A stretch of 36,104 nucleotides of DNA, taken from positions 1-36,104 of the forward strand of contig NZ_JAHKRL010000466.1 of assembly GCF_019396405.1 (NCBI RefSeq), in the 5' to 3' direction. The position numbers and the translations under genes are program-made. This stretch comes from Nonomuraea rhizosphaerae (lineage in GTDB: Bacteria; Actinomycetota; Actinomycetes; Streptosporangiales; Streptosporangiaceae). Below the pieces are notes generated by a model. That model had not been told where the DNA came from. It saw only the letters and a program-made list of their open reading frames with translations, and searched no databases. This document shows positions 1 to 8,356 of the stretch, piece by piece (position 1 is the first letter of the stretch; each line of letters opens with the position of its first letter).

Positions 1-284
1 CGGAGGCCCTGGCCTCGGTCGAGGGCCCCGCCCAGGAGCGGCCGGACCGCCTGGAGCGGCTCGACCGGCTCGGCGGCGAGCTGGCGCCCGGCTACCCCGG
101 CCGCGCCCACCGGGTCTGCGTCCTGGCCACCCGGCTGGCCGCGGTGCTGCGGATGGCCGACGACAGAGGGCTCACCTCCGGCCAGATCGCGGCCAGGGGC
201 GAGGCGCTGCGCGAGCTCGACCGCGCCGTCCGCCGCGCCGTCGTCGCCGCCCACCACGCCATCTTCGAGCCGTCCAGGCCGTGA
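1..284 (+). CDS. C-terminal end of an unrecognised protein (partial)
   Basis: An open frame enters from the left edge (first full codon at base 3) and ends at a TGA at 282-284, giving about 93 residues. The tail is alanine/arginine/leucine rich with no cysteines of interest and no membrane segment. It reads ELAPGYPGRAHRVCVLATRL early and ends HHAIFEPSRP. It looks like a helical cytoplasmic protein, but I do not recognise the family. Codon use (G/C at third positions) matches its neighbours, which supports real coding. It is convergent with the response regulator gene, with only 10 bases between the stop codons. The start lies outside the window. Confidence 0.6.
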   Translation, partial: EALASVEGPAQERPDRLERLDRLGGELAPGYPGRAHRVCVLATRLAAVLRMADDRGLTSGQIAARGEALRELDRAVRRAVVAAHHAIFEPSRP

Positions 285-294
285 CCCACGGGTG

Positions 295-924
295 CTACGC
301 CAGGCCGTGGCGCACGGCGTACAGGGCCGCCTGGGTGCGGTCCTGCACCCCCAGCTTCATCAGCACGTTCGACACGTGGGTCTTGACCGTCTTCTCCGCC
401 ACGGACAGGCTCCTGGCGATCTCCCTGTTCGACCGGCCGGCCGCGATCAGCGCCAGCACCTCGCGCTCGCGGTCGGTGAGCGGCGCGGGGCCGGGCGGCT
501 GGGCGGCGGCGGGCTCGTGCGCGCCGTTGAGCATCGCCTCCGCCGCCTCCGGCGCCAGCAGCACCTGCCCCCCGTGCACGGCCCTGACCGCCTGGACCAG
601 CGCGTTCGGGTCGACGTCCTTGTAGAGGAACCCGGAGGCGCCCGCCCGCATCGCCGGGCCCACGTCGGACCTGTCGGACACCGAGGTCAGCACGACGACC
701 TTGGTGGTGGTGCAGGTGAGCCGCTCCAGCGCGCCCAGCCCGTCGAGCACCGGCATCTTCAGGTCCAGCAGCAGCACGTCGGGAGCCAGCTCACCGGCCA
801 GCTCGACGGCCTGCGCGCCGTCGGCGGCCTCGCCGACGACCGTGATGTCCTCCTGCAGGTCGAGGAAGGTCCGCAGGCCCTGCCGCACCACTGGGTGATC
901 GTCGGCGATCAGCACCCGGATCAC
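295..924 (-). CDS. LuxR/NarL-family response regulator
   Basis: Cytoplasmic DNA-binding response regulator, 209 aa, the usual NarL/FixJ length. The receiver domain spans residues 1-120: acidic pair D8/D9, phosphoacceptor D54 in LLLDLKMP, T80, and K102 in FLYKD. A LuxR-type helix-turn-helix follows at about 147-209, beginning [15 protein letters not shown] and containing [20 protein letters not shown]. The GTG start at 924 overlaps the histidine kinase stop by four bases (GTGA), so the two are translationally coupled and should form one two-component system. The phosphorylated protein would bind DNA as a dimer. Targets cannot be read from the sequence. Confidence 0.95.
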   Translation of the reverse strand: MIRVLIADDHPVVRQGLRTFLDLQEDITVVGEAADGAQAVELAGELAPDVLLLDLKMPVLDGLGALERLTCTTTKVVVLTSVSDRSDVGPAMRAGASGFLYKDVDPNALVQAVRAVHGGQVLLAPEAAEAMLNGAHEPAAAQPPGPAPLTDREREVLALIAAGRSNREIARSLSVAEKTVKTHVSNVLMKLGVQDRTQAALYAVRHGLA

Positions 925-2036
925 ACACCCACCTCCACGCGGACGGTTGTCCCCTTGTCGCGGGCCGAGACGACGGTCATGGCGCCGCCGACCGACTCCG
1001 CCCTGTCCTTCATCGACACCAGGCCCAGGCCACGCGACTCGGCCTGCTCGAAGCCGCTGCCGTCATCGCTCACGGTCAGCACGAGTTTGCCTGATTCGTC
1101 CGCCAGTCGTACCACGACATTTCCGGCGCCGGAGTGCCTGAGCGCGTTGTGCAGCGCCTCCTGGGCCACGCGCAGCAGGGCCACCTCGACCGCCGCCTCC
1201 AGCGGCGGCAGCTCCTCGCCCTCGAACGTGACCCGCGAGGGATGCAGCCGGTCGAGCATGCGCACGTGCTTGCGCAGCGTCTCGGCCAGCCCGTGCCGGT
1301 CCAGCTCGGCCGGGCGCAGCTCGACGATCACCGCGCGCAGCTCGGCCAGGGCCTCACCGGCGAGGCGCTGCACGCGTTCGAGCTCGGCGGCGGCCTTGTC
1401 GGGGGCGTTGGGCAGCATCACCCCGGCGGCCTGTGCGGACAGCCGCAGCGAGAACAGCTTCTGGGTGACGGCGTCGTGCAGCTCGCGGGCCATGCGGTTG
1501 CGCTCCTCCAGCATGGCCAGCTCGCGGCGCCGCTCGTACAGGCGGGCGTTGGTCAGCGCGATGGCGGCGTGCGCGGCGAACAGCGTCAGCAGGTCCTGGT
1601 CGGCCTCGGTGAAGCCGTCGGACGTGCGCTTGTTCGCCAGGAAGATGATGCCCAGCACCTGCTCGCCGTCGCGGATCGGGACGCCGAGGAAGTCCTTCAT
1701 CACCGGGTGCGCCTTCGGCCACCACTCGAACCGGTCGTCCTCACGCAGGTCCGGCAGCCGCACCGGGGCGCCCTCGCGGAGCATCGCGCCGAGCATGCCG
1801 TGCTGGCGGGGCAGCGGGCCGATCGCGTCCCACTGCTTGTCGGTGATGCCCTCGGCGACGAACTCCGCGAACGAGCCGTCCTCGTCCGGCACGCCGAGCG
1901 CGGCGTAGCGGGCGTCCAGCAGACGCTGCGCCGACCGTACGATGACCTGCAGCACCTCGCGCACCGACAGGTGGCGGGTGACGGCGAGCACCGCGGAGCT
2001 GACCGCCTGCAAGATCTCGTCCCTGTCCGAGGCCAC
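921..2036 (-). CDS. GAF-domain sensor histidine kinase (HisKA_3)
   Basis: Soluble two-component sensor kinase of 371 aa with no membrane segment. Residues about 20-165 form a GAF domain. Then come the HisKA_3 dimerisation/phosphoacceptor helix with H187 in [17 protein letters not shown] and a HATPase_c domain with the N-box [12 protein letters not shown] (N297) and the G-box [16 protein letters not shown]. The GAF sequence carries [12 protein letters not shown], typical of DevS/NarX-like actinobacterial sensors. No haem- or cysteine-binding motif is obvious, so the ligand is unknown. It phosphorylates the downstream LuxR regulator with which it overlaps. The GTG start lies 6 bases after a TAGAGT -10 box with no SD, suggesting a leaderless transcript. 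Confidence 0.95.
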   Translation of the reverse strand: MASDRDEILQAVSSAVLAVTRHLSVREVLQVIVRSAQRLLDARYAALGVPDEDGSFAEFVAEGITDKQWDAIGPLPRQHGMLGAMLREGAPVRLPDLREDDRFEWWPKAHPVMKDFLGVPIRDGEQVLGIIFLANKRTSDGFTEADQDLLTLFAAHAAIALTNARLYERRRELAMLEERNRMARELHDAVTQKLFSLRLSAQAAGVMLPNAPDKAAAELERVQRLAGEALAELRAVIVELRPAELDRHGLAETLRKHVRMLDRLHPSRVTFEGEELPPLEAAVEVALLRVAQEALHNALRHSGAGNVVVRLADESGKLVLTVSDDGSGFEQAESRGLGLVSMKDRAESVGGAMTVVSARDKGTTVRVEVGV

Positions 2037-2042
2037 GGGACC

Positions 2043-2048
2043 ACTCTA
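2043..2048 (-). promoter_or_regulatory. Candidate -10 box (TAGAGT) for the histidine kinase operon
   Basis: TAGAGT on the minus strand is followed by 6 bases and then the kinase GTG. Transcription would begin at or next to the start codon. No clear -35 is visible. The sequence behind it is a 13-bp tandem duplication (TAGGTCCAGGTGC / TAGGTCCAAGTGC on the plus strand, 2055-2080). Confidence 0.45.
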
Positions 2049-2129
2049 AGGTCCTAGGTCCAGGTGCTAGGTCCAAGTGCCCAGGCCGGGGCGGGGCTTC
2101 AGCCCGATGTACGGCCGCCGCGCCGTTCC

Positions 2130-2135
2130 TACCGT
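2130..2135 (+). promoter_or_regulatory. Candidate -10 box (TACCGT) for the SDR/QueA operon
   Basis: TACCGT ends 7 bases before the SDR ATG and no SD is present, which fits a leaderless start. The -35 is not convincing. Confidence 0.35.
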
Positions 2136-2142
2136 CGAAGAC

Positions 2143-2799
2143 ATGACGAACACCGCACTCATCACCGGCGCCTCCCGCGGCCTCGGCCTGGCCCTGGCGA
2201 CGACGCTCGCCTCCGCCGGATGGGACCTCGTGCTCACCGCCCGTGGCGCGGCCGACCTCGAACAGGCCGCGGGCGGGCTCGGCGCCACCCTGATCCCCGG
2301 CGACGTGACCGACCCGGCGCACGTCGCCCGGCTCGCGAAGGCCGTGCCCGAGCTGGACCTGCTGGTCAACAACGCGAGCGGGCTGGGCGCGACGCCGCTG
2401 CCGCCGCTGGCGATCTACCCGCTGGAGGTGTTCAGGGACCTGCTGGAGGCCAACGTGACGGCTCCGCTCGCGCTGGTGCAGGCCACCCTGCCCGCGCTGC
2501 GGGCCGGCCGCGGAGCCGTCGTGAACATCACCTCCGACGCCGCCACCGGCGCGTACGAGGGCTGGGGCGGCTACGGCGCCACCAAGGCCGCGCTGGAGCA
2601 GCTCTCGAACGTGCTGGCCGCCGAGGAGCCCGACCTCGCCGTCTGGTGGGCCGATCCCGGCGAGATGAACACCCGCATGCTGGCCGACGCGGTCGGCGCG
2701 GAGGAGGCGTCGGCCGCGACGGACCCCGCCAAGGTGGCCGCCGCGCTCTACGACCTGGTCAGGGCCCGTCCGGCCAGCGGCAGGGTGAGCCTGCAATGA
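2143..2799 (+). CDS. Short-chain dehydrogenase/reductase
   Basis: NAD(P)-dependent SDR of 218 aa, the classical length. The N-terminal Rossmann glycine motif is TGASRGLG (residues about 8-15), followed by NNASG (the NNAG motif) and the catalytic YxxxK in YGATKAALEQ, with the upstream serine in NITSDAA. The proline/glycine turn after strand 6 reads DPGEMNT. The substrate is unknown. An upstream in-frame ATG at 2077 is possible, but the ATG at 2143 sits directly on the TGxxxGxG fold and lies 7 bases after a -10-like TACCGT. The stop overlaps the QueA-family start (ATGA), so the two are co-translated. Confidence 0.92.
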   Translation: MTNTALITGASRGLGLALATTLASAGWDLVLTARGAADLEQAAGGLGATLIPGDVTDPAHVARLAKAVPELDLLVNNASGLGATPLPPLAIYPLEVFRDLLEANVTAPLALVQATLPALRAGRGAVVNITSDAATGAYEGWGGYGATKAALEQLSNVLAAEEPDLAVWWADPGEMNTRMLADAVGAEEASAATDPAKVAAALYDLVRARPASGRVSLQ

Positions 2800-3800
2800 C
2801 CGCCACCTTGGACTTCTCGCTGCCGGACACGCTCTCGGCGCACGAACCGCCCGAGGCCAGAGGGCTGACCCGCGACGCGGTGCGCCTGCTGCTCTCGCGC
2901 GGCGCCGCGGCGCCGTCCCACCACCGCTTCACCGACCTGCCCTCGCTGCTCGACCCGGGCGACCTGATCGTGGTCAACAACTCGGCGACGCTGCCCGCCG
3001 CGGTCCGGCTCGACCGGCTGGCCGTGCACTTCTCCACCGCTCGCGACGACGGCACCTGGCTGATCGAGCTGCGCCGCCGCACCTCCAAGGCGTCCGAGCC
3101 GTACGGCGGGGGCGAGGCGGGCGAGTGGCTGCCGCTGCCCGGCGGGGCCACGCTGCGGCTCATCGAACGCGAGACGCCGCGCCTGTGGCGGGCCCGCCTG
3201 GACCGCGACGTCGAGGCGTACCTGCGCGAGCACGGCCGGCCGATCCGCTACTCGTACGTGCCGGTCGACTGGCCGATCGACGCCTACCAGACCGTCTTCG
3301 CCACCGTGCCGGGCAGCGCCGAGATGCCGAGCGCGGGCCGGCCGTTCACCGCCGAGCTGGTGACGGCCCTGGTCTCGCGCGGCATCGGCGTCGCGCCGAT
3401 CACCCTGCACACCGGCGTCGCCTCGCCCGAGAAGGACGAGCCCCCGTACGCCGAGCGGTACGACGTCCCGGCGGCCACGGCGCGGCTGGTCAACCTGACG
3501 CGGGCCAGCGGCGGGCGGGTGGTCGCGGCGGGAACGACCGTGGTGCGCGCCCTGGAGACGGCGGCGCGGGGCTCCCTGGTCAGGCCGTCCTCGGGGTGGA
3601 CCACTCACGTCGTGACGCCCGAACGGGGGGTCAAGGTGGTGGACGGGCTGATCACCGGTCTGCACGAGCCGCGCTCCAGCCACCTGATGATGCTCACGGC
3701 CATCGCCACGCGCGAGCCGCTGGCGCGGGCCTACGAGGAGGCGCTGCGTGAGGGGTATCTGTGGCACGAGTTCGGCGACGCGCATCTGCTGCTGCGGTGA
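2796..3800 (+). CDS. queA: QueA-family S-adenosylmethionine:tRNA ribosyltransferase-isomerase-like protein
   Basis: 334 aa, close to the length of QueA, which transfers and rearranges the ribosyl group of SAM onto 7-aminomethyl-7-deazaguanine in tRNA during queuosine synthesis. Family signatures seen: LLDPGDLIVVNNSATLPA near residue 50, SAEMPSAGRPFT, HTGVASPEKDE, YDVPAATARLVN, VAAGTTVVRALETAA, and a C-terminal TGLHEPRSSHLMMLTA with LREGYLWHEFGD. The ATG overlaps the SDR stop by four bases. No other queuosine gene (queC, D, E, F, G, tgt) is in the window, so the actual substrate in this actinobacterium is open. A roughly 33-bp imperfect repeat starts at its stop codon. Confidence 0.88.
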   Translation: MTATLDFSLPDTLSAHEPPEARGLTRDAVRLLLSRGAAAPSHHRFTDLPSLLDPGDLIVVNNSATLPAAVRLDRLAVHFSTARDDGTWLIELRRRTSKASEPYGGGEAGEWLPLPGGATLRLIERETPRLWRARLDRDVEAYLREHGRPIRYSYVPVDWPIDAYQTVFATVPGSAEMPSAGRPFTAELVTALVSRGIGVAPITLHTGVASPEKDEPPYAERYDVPAATARLVNLTRASGGRVVAAGTTVVRALETAARGSLVRPSSGWTTHVVTPERGVKVVDGLITGLHEPRSSHLMMLTAIATREPLARAYEEALREGYLWHEFGDAHLLLR

Positions 3801-3877
3801 TCCTCGTACGTGATCAGTGGGGTGCCCCTTGCTCTGCCGGTGGGGTGACCCTCGTGTGCGATCAATGGAGCGTGCCC
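3796..3877. repeat. Imperfect direct repeat of about 33 bp beginning at the queA stop codon
   Basis: Copy 1 is at 3796-3828 (starts GGTGATCCTCGT and includes the queA TGA). Copy 2 is at 3844-3877 (starts GGTGACCCTCGT). They differ by a few substitutions and one inserted base and are separated by 15 bases. They fill almost the whole queA-serB spacer. Each carries a GATCA core, so they could also serve as paired operator sites for serB. Confidence 0.6.
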
Positions 3878-3879
3878 AG

Positions 3880-3885
3880 TAGCCT
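3880..3885 (+). promoter_or_regulatory. Candidate -10 box (TAGCCT) for serB
   Basis: TAGCCT ends 8 bases before the serB GTG. No SD is present, suggesting a leaderless mRNA. The same hexamer stands before the ArsA gene at 35205. Confidence 0.45.
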
Positions 3886-3893
3886 GGCTCAAT

Positions 3894-5111
3894 GTGGACC
3901 AGCGCACCCTCCTGATCACTCTGACCGGCCCGGACCGGCCCGGCGTCACGTCGCGGCTCTTCTCCGTCCTGTCCGGGTTCCCGGTGACCGTGGCCGACAT
4001 CGAGCAGGTCGTCATCCGCGGCAGACTCACCCTCGGCGTGCTCGTCGCGTACGCGGGTGGCCCCTCCACCGGCACGGGCACCACGCTCGGCGCCATGTGG
4101 ACCGCCGTCGAGCGGGTCGCGGAGGACCTCGGCCTTGAGGTCGAGCTGTCCACCGGCTCGCAGACCAAGGAGCAGCGCAGGCGCGGCCGCCTGTCGGTCA
4201 GCGTGCTGGGCGCGACGCTGGAGCCCGCCGCCATCGCCGGCATCGCCGGGCGCATCGCCGCCGCCGGGGCCAACATCGACCGCATCGAACGCCTCGCCCA
4301 GTGGCCCGTCACCTGCATCGAGCTGTCGGTCTCCGGCGCCGACCCGAGCGCGCTGCGCGTCGAGCTGGCCGCCGAGGCCGCGGCGCTGCACGTGGACGTG
4401 GCGGTCCAGCGCACCGGCCTGTCGCGGCGGGCCAAGCGGCTGGTCGTCATGGACGTCGACTCCACCCTCATCCAGGGGGAGGTCATCGAGCTGCTGGCCG
4501 AGCACGCCGGCTGCCTGGAGGAGGTCGCCCGGGTCACCGAGGAGGCCATGCGCGGCGAACTGGACTTCGCCGAGTCGCTGCGCCGCCGCGTGGCGCTGCT
4601 CGAAGGGCTGCCCGCCGAGGTGTTCGAGCAGGTGCGTCAGCAGGTCGTGCTCACACCGGGGGCCCGGACGCTCGTACGCACCCTCAAGCGCCTCGACTAC
4701 CGCTTCGCCATCGTCAGCGGCGGCTTCACCCAGATCACCGACGCCCTGGTCGAGGACCTCGGCATCGACTACTCCGCCGCGAACGTCCTGGAGGTCGTCG
4801 ACGGCCGCCTCACCGGCCGCGTGACCGGCGAGATCGTGGACCGGCCCGGCAAGGCCCGCGCGTTGGAACGCTTCGCCCGCGAGGCGCGCCTGCCGATCAG
4901 CCAGACGGTCGCCATCGGCGACGGCGCCAACGACCTCGACATGCTCGCCGCCGCCGGGCTGGGCATCGCCTTCAACGCCAAGCCGGTCCTCCGCGAGGCC
5001 GCCGACACGACGGTCAACACGCCCTACCTCGACTCGATCCTCTACCTGCTCGGGATCTCCAGGGACGAGGTGGAGGCGGCGGACGCCGAGGACACCGCGC
5101 TCACGCGGTAG
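3894..5111 (+). CDS. serB: Phosphoserine phosphatase SerB with N-terminal ACT domains
   Basis: Hydrolyses O-phosphoserine to serine, the last step of the phosphorylated serine pathway. 405 aa, the long actinobacterial form: two ACT-like regulatory domains (about residues 5-90, opening LLITLTGPDRPGVTSRL, and 98-175), then a HAD phosphatase domain. HAD motif I is VVMDVDSTLIQGEVIELLA (nucleophile Asp and general-acid Asp in DVDST), motif II is the Ser in AIVSGGFTQITD, motif III is the Lys near DRPGKARAL, and motif IV is AIGDGANDLDML. The GTG start is chosen because the ATG two bases upstream is out of frame and the ACT fold begins at once. The end overlaps convergent sixA by 11 bases. Confidence 0.96.
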   Translation: MDQRTLLITLTGPDRPGVTSRLFSVLSGFPVTVADIEQVVIRGRLTLGVLVAYAGGPSTGTGTTLGAMWTAVERVAEDLGLEVELSTGSQTKEQRRRGRLSVSVLGATLEPAAIAGIAGRIAAAGANIDRIERLAQWPVTCIELSVSGADPSALRVELAAEAAALHVDVAVQRTGLSRRAKRLVVMDVDSTLIQGEVIELLAEHAGCLEEVARVTEEAMRGELDFAESLRRRVALLEGLPAEVFEQVRQQVVLTPGARTLVRTLKRLDYRFAIVSGGFTQITDALVEDLGIDYSAANVLEVVDGRLTGRVTGEIVDRPGKARALERFAREARLPISQTVAIGDGANDLDMLAAAGLGIAFNAKPVLREAADTTVNTPYLDSILYLLGISRDEVEAADAEDTALTR

Positions 5112-5595
5112 CGTCCTTGGGGTCCCAGTGGGTGACCAGCTCGGCCTCGCCCGGCCAGAGGTCCACCCAGCCGGAGCGCGTACGGAACACCGCGAACGCC
5201 CCCGGCCGGAACCCGTAGTCGCCCCCGGCCAGCCCCAGCGCCAGCTCGTGCACGCCCGGATTGTGCCCGCACAGCACCACCGTGCCCAGCTCCGGATCGG
5301 TCAGCTTGAGCAGCGCCAGCAGCTCCTCCGGGTAGGCCAGGTACACGTCCCGCTCGTAACTGACCGCCACGCCCGGGAAGGCCAGCTCCACGGTGCGGCG
5401 GGTGCGCTCGGACGGGGAGCAGAGGATCAGGTCGGGCTCCACGCCGAGGGCCCTCAACTCGTCGCCGGCCCGCTGGGCATCGCGCTCGCCCCTGTCGGTC
5501 AGGGGGCGCTCCCGGTCGTCCAGGCCCGGGACCTGCGCGGCCTTGGCGTGGCGCAGCAGGATCAACGTACGCACGTGCTCATCCTTGTCGCTCAT
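5101..5595 (-). CDS. sixA: SixA-like histidine phosphatase (phosphoglycerate mutase fold)
   Basis: 164 aa. The N-terminal RHG motif is LILLRHAKAA (catalytic H16 and R15), the second active-site part is the SPSERTRRT region, and the second histidine is in VVLCGHNPGVHEL. This is the layout of SixA proteins, which remove phosphate from phosphohistidine. The true substrate is unknown. The first residues, MSDKDEH, are encoded by a 13-bp tandem repeat (GGATGAGCGACAR, 5572-5610), whose first unit contains the stop of the upstream 36-aa gene. That makes the exact start slightly uncertain, but the ATG at 5595 is the best in-frame choice. Confidence 0.88.
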   Translation of the reverse strand: MSDKDEHVRTLILLRHAKAAQVPGLDDRERPLTDRGERDAQRAGDELRALGVEPDLILCSPSERTRRTVELAFPGVAVSYERDVYLAYPEELLALLKLTDPELGTVVLCGHNPGVHELALGLAGGDYGFRPGAFAVFRTRSGWVDLWPGEAELVTHWDPKDATA

Positions 5596-5610
5596 CCCTG
5601 TCGCTCATCC
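5572..5610 (-). repeat. 13-bp tandem repeat, three units, joining the small membrane gene and sixA
   Basis: Units on the minus strand are 5610-5598, 5597-5585 and 5584-5572 (GGATGAGCGACAG, GGATGAGCGACAA, GGATGAGCACGTG). The first unit contains the TGA of the small membrane gene and the second the ATG of sixA. Confidence 0.8.
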
Positions 5611-5715
5611 TCTCGTCGCCCAGACGCCCAGCGCGACGATCACGGCGATGATCGCCAGCATCGCCAGCAGGATGTAGGCCAGCGCCTTGCCGCCGCTGGA
5701 CCGGTTGTCTTCCAT
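5605..5715 (-). CDS. Small single-pass membrane protein (36 aa)
   Basis: Starts MEDNRSSGGKALAYI, then a hydrophobic helix of about 23 residues, and ends GVWATRG. A short polar N-terminus, one helix and a two-residue positively charged tail suggest an inner-membrane micropeptide. An in-frame upstream ATG at 5823 would give 72 aa, but that extension is built on a 12-bp tandem repeat (DTPPDTPPD) and crosses a terminator-like hairpin, so the 36-aa form is preferred. The function is unknown. Its stop sits in the 13-bp repeat that also begins sixA, leaving 9 bases between the two genes and suggesting co-transcription. Confidence 0.5.
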   Translation of the reverse strand: MEDNRSSGGKALAYILLAMLAIIAVIVALGVWATRG

Positions 5716-5761
5716 CCGCCCAGTTTCCCACCAGGGGGTGAGGGTGACGCATCGGAGGGCC

Positions 5762-5797
5762 ATGTCAGGGGGCGTGTCAGGGGGCGTGTCAGAGGGC
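5762..5797. repeat. 12-bp tandem repeat, three units
   Basis: ATGTCAGGGGGC, GTGTCAGGGGGC and GTGTCAGAGGGC in a row, between the hppA terminator-like hairpin and the small membrane gene. Confidence 0.8.
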
Positions 5798-5804
5798 TCG
5801 CATG

Positions 5805-5848
5805 CGAACGCCCGCTCCCCCACGACGTGCTGGGAGAGCGGGCGCTCG
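5805..5848 (-). terminator. Hairpin downstream of hppA
   Basis: Arms CGCCCGCTC (5809-5817) and GAGCGGGCG (5836-5844) pair perfectly. Three further pairs lie outside one mismatch and three more inside a one-base bulge. It is about 40 bases past the hppA stop and lacks a U-tract, as is usual for high-GC terminators. Confidence 0.6.
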
Positions 5849-5887
5849 TCAGGTGTCAGGTCACACGATGTTCCGTATGGCGTCCGG

Positions 5888-8212
5888 TCACGAGGCGACC
5901 GGCTCGTGCTTCCTGTCGTTGTCGTTGTCGTTCTTGGCGGGCTCGCTCGTCGCGGAGCGCCGCTTGGAGACCAGGATGGCCCCCACCACGACGCCCACCG
6001 CGACCACGGTGACGCCGATCCGCAGCGGCGCGTTGTCCGCGTACATCACCACGGCGGGCGCAACCAGCAGGGCGACCAGGTTCATCACCTTGATCAGCGG
6101 GTTGATGGCCGGGCCGGCCGTGTCCTTGAACGGGTCGCCGACGGTGTCGCCGATGACCGTGGCCGCGTGGGCCTCGGAGCCCTTGCCGCCGTGGTGACCG
6201 TCCTCGACCAGCTTCTTGGCGTTGTCCCAGGCGCCGCCCGAGTTCGACAGGAAGACGGCCATCAGCGTGCCACAGGCGATCGCGCCGGCCAGGAACGCCC
6301 CCAGAGGCGCGTACCCGAAGGCGAAGCCGACGGCGATCGGCGTCATGACCGCCAGCAGGCCGGGCGTGGCCAGCTCGCGCAGCGAGTCACGGGTGCAGAT
6401 GTCGACGACGCGGCCGTACTCGGGCAGCTCGGTGCCGTCCATGATGCCCGGCTTGGTACGGAACTGGTCGCGCACCTCGAACACCACCCGCATCGCGGCG
6501 CGTCCGACGGCCATGATCGCCAGGCCGGAGAACAGGAACACCACCGCCGCGCCGATCACCAGGCCGACCAGCACGTTCGGCTGGTCGATGCCCAGGCTGA
6601 ACGTCCGGAAGGCGCCCAGCGCGCTCTTGACGGAGTCGCTGGCCGCCGTGAGCTGCGTCTCCACAGCGGTGCGGAACGCCCCGAACAGCGCGGTCGCCGC
6701 CAGCACGGCCGTGGCGATCGCGATGCCCTTGGTGATGGCCTTGGTGGTGTTGCCGACGGCGTCGAGGCTGGTCAGGACGCGCGCGCCCTCGCCCTCCACG
6801 TCACCGGACATCTCGGCGATACCCTGCGCGTTGTCGGAGACCGGGCCGAAGGTGTCCATCGAGACGATGACGCCGACCGTGGTCAGCAGGCCAGTGCCGG
6901 CCAGCGCCACCGCGAACAGCGCGATCGTCACGTTGCCGAAGCCCAGCAGGAACGCGCCGTAGACCGCGCCCGCGATGATCAGCGCCGAGTAGACGGCCGA
7001 CTCCAGGCCGACGCTGATGCCGGCCAGGATGACGGTCGCCGGGCCGGTCGCCGAGCTCTCGCCGATCTCGCGCACGGGACGCCGGTTCGTCTCGGTGAAG
7101 TAGCCGGTCAGCAGCTGGATGGCGCTGGCCAGGACCAGGCCGATGAGCACCGCGCCGATGGCGATGAGCCGCGGGTTCGCGGTGGACTCGACGCCCGAAC
7201 CGGTCAGCTCGCCGAAGGTGTCGGGCAGGTACCAGTACGCCGCCGCCGCGACCAGGACCGCGGAGATCCCGGCCGAGATGAAGAAGCTGCGGTTGATGGC
7301 GGCCATGCCGTTACGGTCGCTGTCGCGCAGCCTGGTGACGAAGATGCCGACGATCGCCGTCAGCACGCCGATCATCGGGACGATCAGCGGGAAGATCAGC
7401 CCCTGCTCGCCGAAGGCCACCTTGCCCAGGATGAGGCTGGCGACCAGCATGACGGCGTACGACTCGAACAGGTCGGCGGCCATGCCCGCGCAGTCACCGA
7501 CGTTGTCGCCCACGTTGTCGGCGATGGTCGCCGCGTTACGCGGGTCGTCCTCCGGGATGCCCTGCTCGACCTTGCCGACCAGGTCGGCGCCCACGTCGGC
7601 GGCCTTGGTGAAGATGCCGCCGCCGACTCGCATGAACATCGCCAGCAGAGCCGCGCCGAAGCCGAACCCTTCGAGCACACCGGGCGCGTTGCCCTGGTAG
7701 ATGAAGACGACGACCGCGGCCCCGAGCAGGCCGAGGCCCACGGTGAACATGCCGGCCACGCCGCCTGTACGGAAGGCGATGCGCATCGCGCGCTTCTCGC
7801 CCGCTTCACGCGCAGCGGCGGCGACGCGGACGTTCCCGCGCACGGCCAGCCACATGCCCATGAAGCCGGTCAGAGCGGAGAACACCGCGCCGACCACGAA
7901 AAAGATCGAGCGGCCGACCCGTACGTCGGTCTCGCCCGGTAGCAGGAGCAGAAGGAAAGGGATCACGACGACGAAGATCGCCAGCGTGCGGAACTGCCGC
8001 GTCAGATAGGCGGCGGCCCCCTCTTGTACGGCACGGGCGATGTTCTGCATGCGCTCCGTGCCCTGGTCGGCTGCCAGCACCTCGCGCACCAGGCCGCCGG
8101 CGACGGCTAGGGCGATCAGTGCGACCGCGGCGACCACGATCACGATGGTGAGATTGTTGCCGTTCAAGGCAAGATTGGACGCTGGCTCAGCAGCCAGCAT
8201 GTGCCTAAACAT
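5888..8212 (-). CDS. hppA: Membrane-bound proton-translocating pyrophosphatase
   Basis: Couples hydrolysis of inorganic pyrophosphate to proton export across the membrane. 774 aa with about 16 hydrophobic segments, the normal bacterial length. Signature motifs: DVGADLVGKVEQGIPEDDPR, then NAATIADNVGDNVGDCAGMA (pyrophosphate/Mg binding), and GDTVGDPFKDTAGPAINPLI near the C-terminus. The cation-selectivity site reads GNTTKAITKG, with Lys rather than Ala, which in this family marks the potassium-independent proton pump. The ATG at 8212 has a good SD (GAGGAG) 4-5 bases upstream. A further in-frame ATG at 8200 and an upstream start at 8284 are less likely. From memory, hppA also neighbours the bldG locus in Streptomyces. 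Confidence 0.97.
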   Translation of the reverse strand: MFRHMLAAEPASNLALNGNNLTIVIVVAAVALIALAVAGGLVREVLAADQGTERMQNIARAVQEGAAAYLTRQFRTLAIFVVVIPFLLLLLPGETDVRVGRSIFFVVGAVFSALTGFMGMWLAVRGNVRVAAAAREAGEKRAMRIAFRTGGVAGMFTVGLGLLGAAVVVFIYQGNAPGVLEGFGFGAALLAMFMRVGGGIFTKAADVGADLVGKVEQGIPEDDPRNAATIADNVGDNVGDCAGMAADLFESYAVMLVASLILGKVAFGEQGLIFPLIVPMIGVLTAIVGIFVTRLRDSDRNGMAAINRSFFISAGISAVLVAAAAYWYLPDTFGELTGSGVESTANPRLIAIGAVLIGLVLASAIQLLTGYFTETNRRPVREIGESSATGPATVILAGISVGLESAVYSALIIAGAVYGAFLLGFGNVTIALFAVALAGTGLLTTVGVIVSMDTFGPVSDNAQGIAEMSGDVEGEGARVLTSLDAVGNTTKAITKGIAIATAVLAATALFGAFRTAVETQLTAASDSVKSALGAFRTFSLGIDQPNVLVGLVIGAAVVFLFSGLAIMAVGRAAMRVVFEVRDQFRTKPGIMDGTELPEYGRVVDICTRDSLRELATPGLLAVMTPIAVGFAFGYAPLGAFLAGAIACGTLMAVFLSNSGGAWDNAKKLVEDGHHGGKGSEAHAATVIGDTVGDPFKDTAGPAINPLIKVMNLVALLVAPAVVMYADNAPLRIGVTVVAVGVVVGAILVSKRRSATSEPAKNDNDNDRKHEPVAS

Positions 8213-8274
8213 CGTTCTCCTCGGCAAGACCGGTCGTCCTGCCCGGGCGGTGCTGCATAGATCGGCGGACTGGT

Positions 8275-8302
8275 GCGGCACCATCCGGGTTGTGGGTGCC
8301 GC
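8275..8302 (-). promoter_or_regulatory. Hairpin in the hppA leader
   Basis: Perfect 8-bp arms GCGGCACC (8275-8282) and GGTGCCGC (8295-8302) with a 12-base loop, about 63-90 bases upstream of the hppA ATG. It may lie in the 5' untranslated region. A TAGACT -10-like hexamer lies on the minus strand at 8351-8356. No riboswitch class is recognised. Confidence 0.3.
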
Positions 8303-8356
8303 TTCCAGTTGAGTCCGCAGTTTCGCCGGATCACCTTGGCCGGTCCCGGGAGTCTA

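Noticed and set aside
292-1908. Long plus-strand frame opposite the two-component genes (538 codons), and a similar one at 1134-2057
   Set aside because: Antisense shadow of high-GC coding sequence; composition is His/Arg/Gln-rich without domains, while the minus strand has complete kinase and regulator motifs.
2077-2142. Upstream start for the SDR (22 extra residues)
   Set aside because: The extra residues are not SDR-like and the later ATG sits correctly behind a -10-like box.
5687-7942. 751-codon plus-strand frame opposite hppA
   Set aside because: Shadow frame rich in Asp/Arg/His/Gln; hppA on the other strand is unmistakable.
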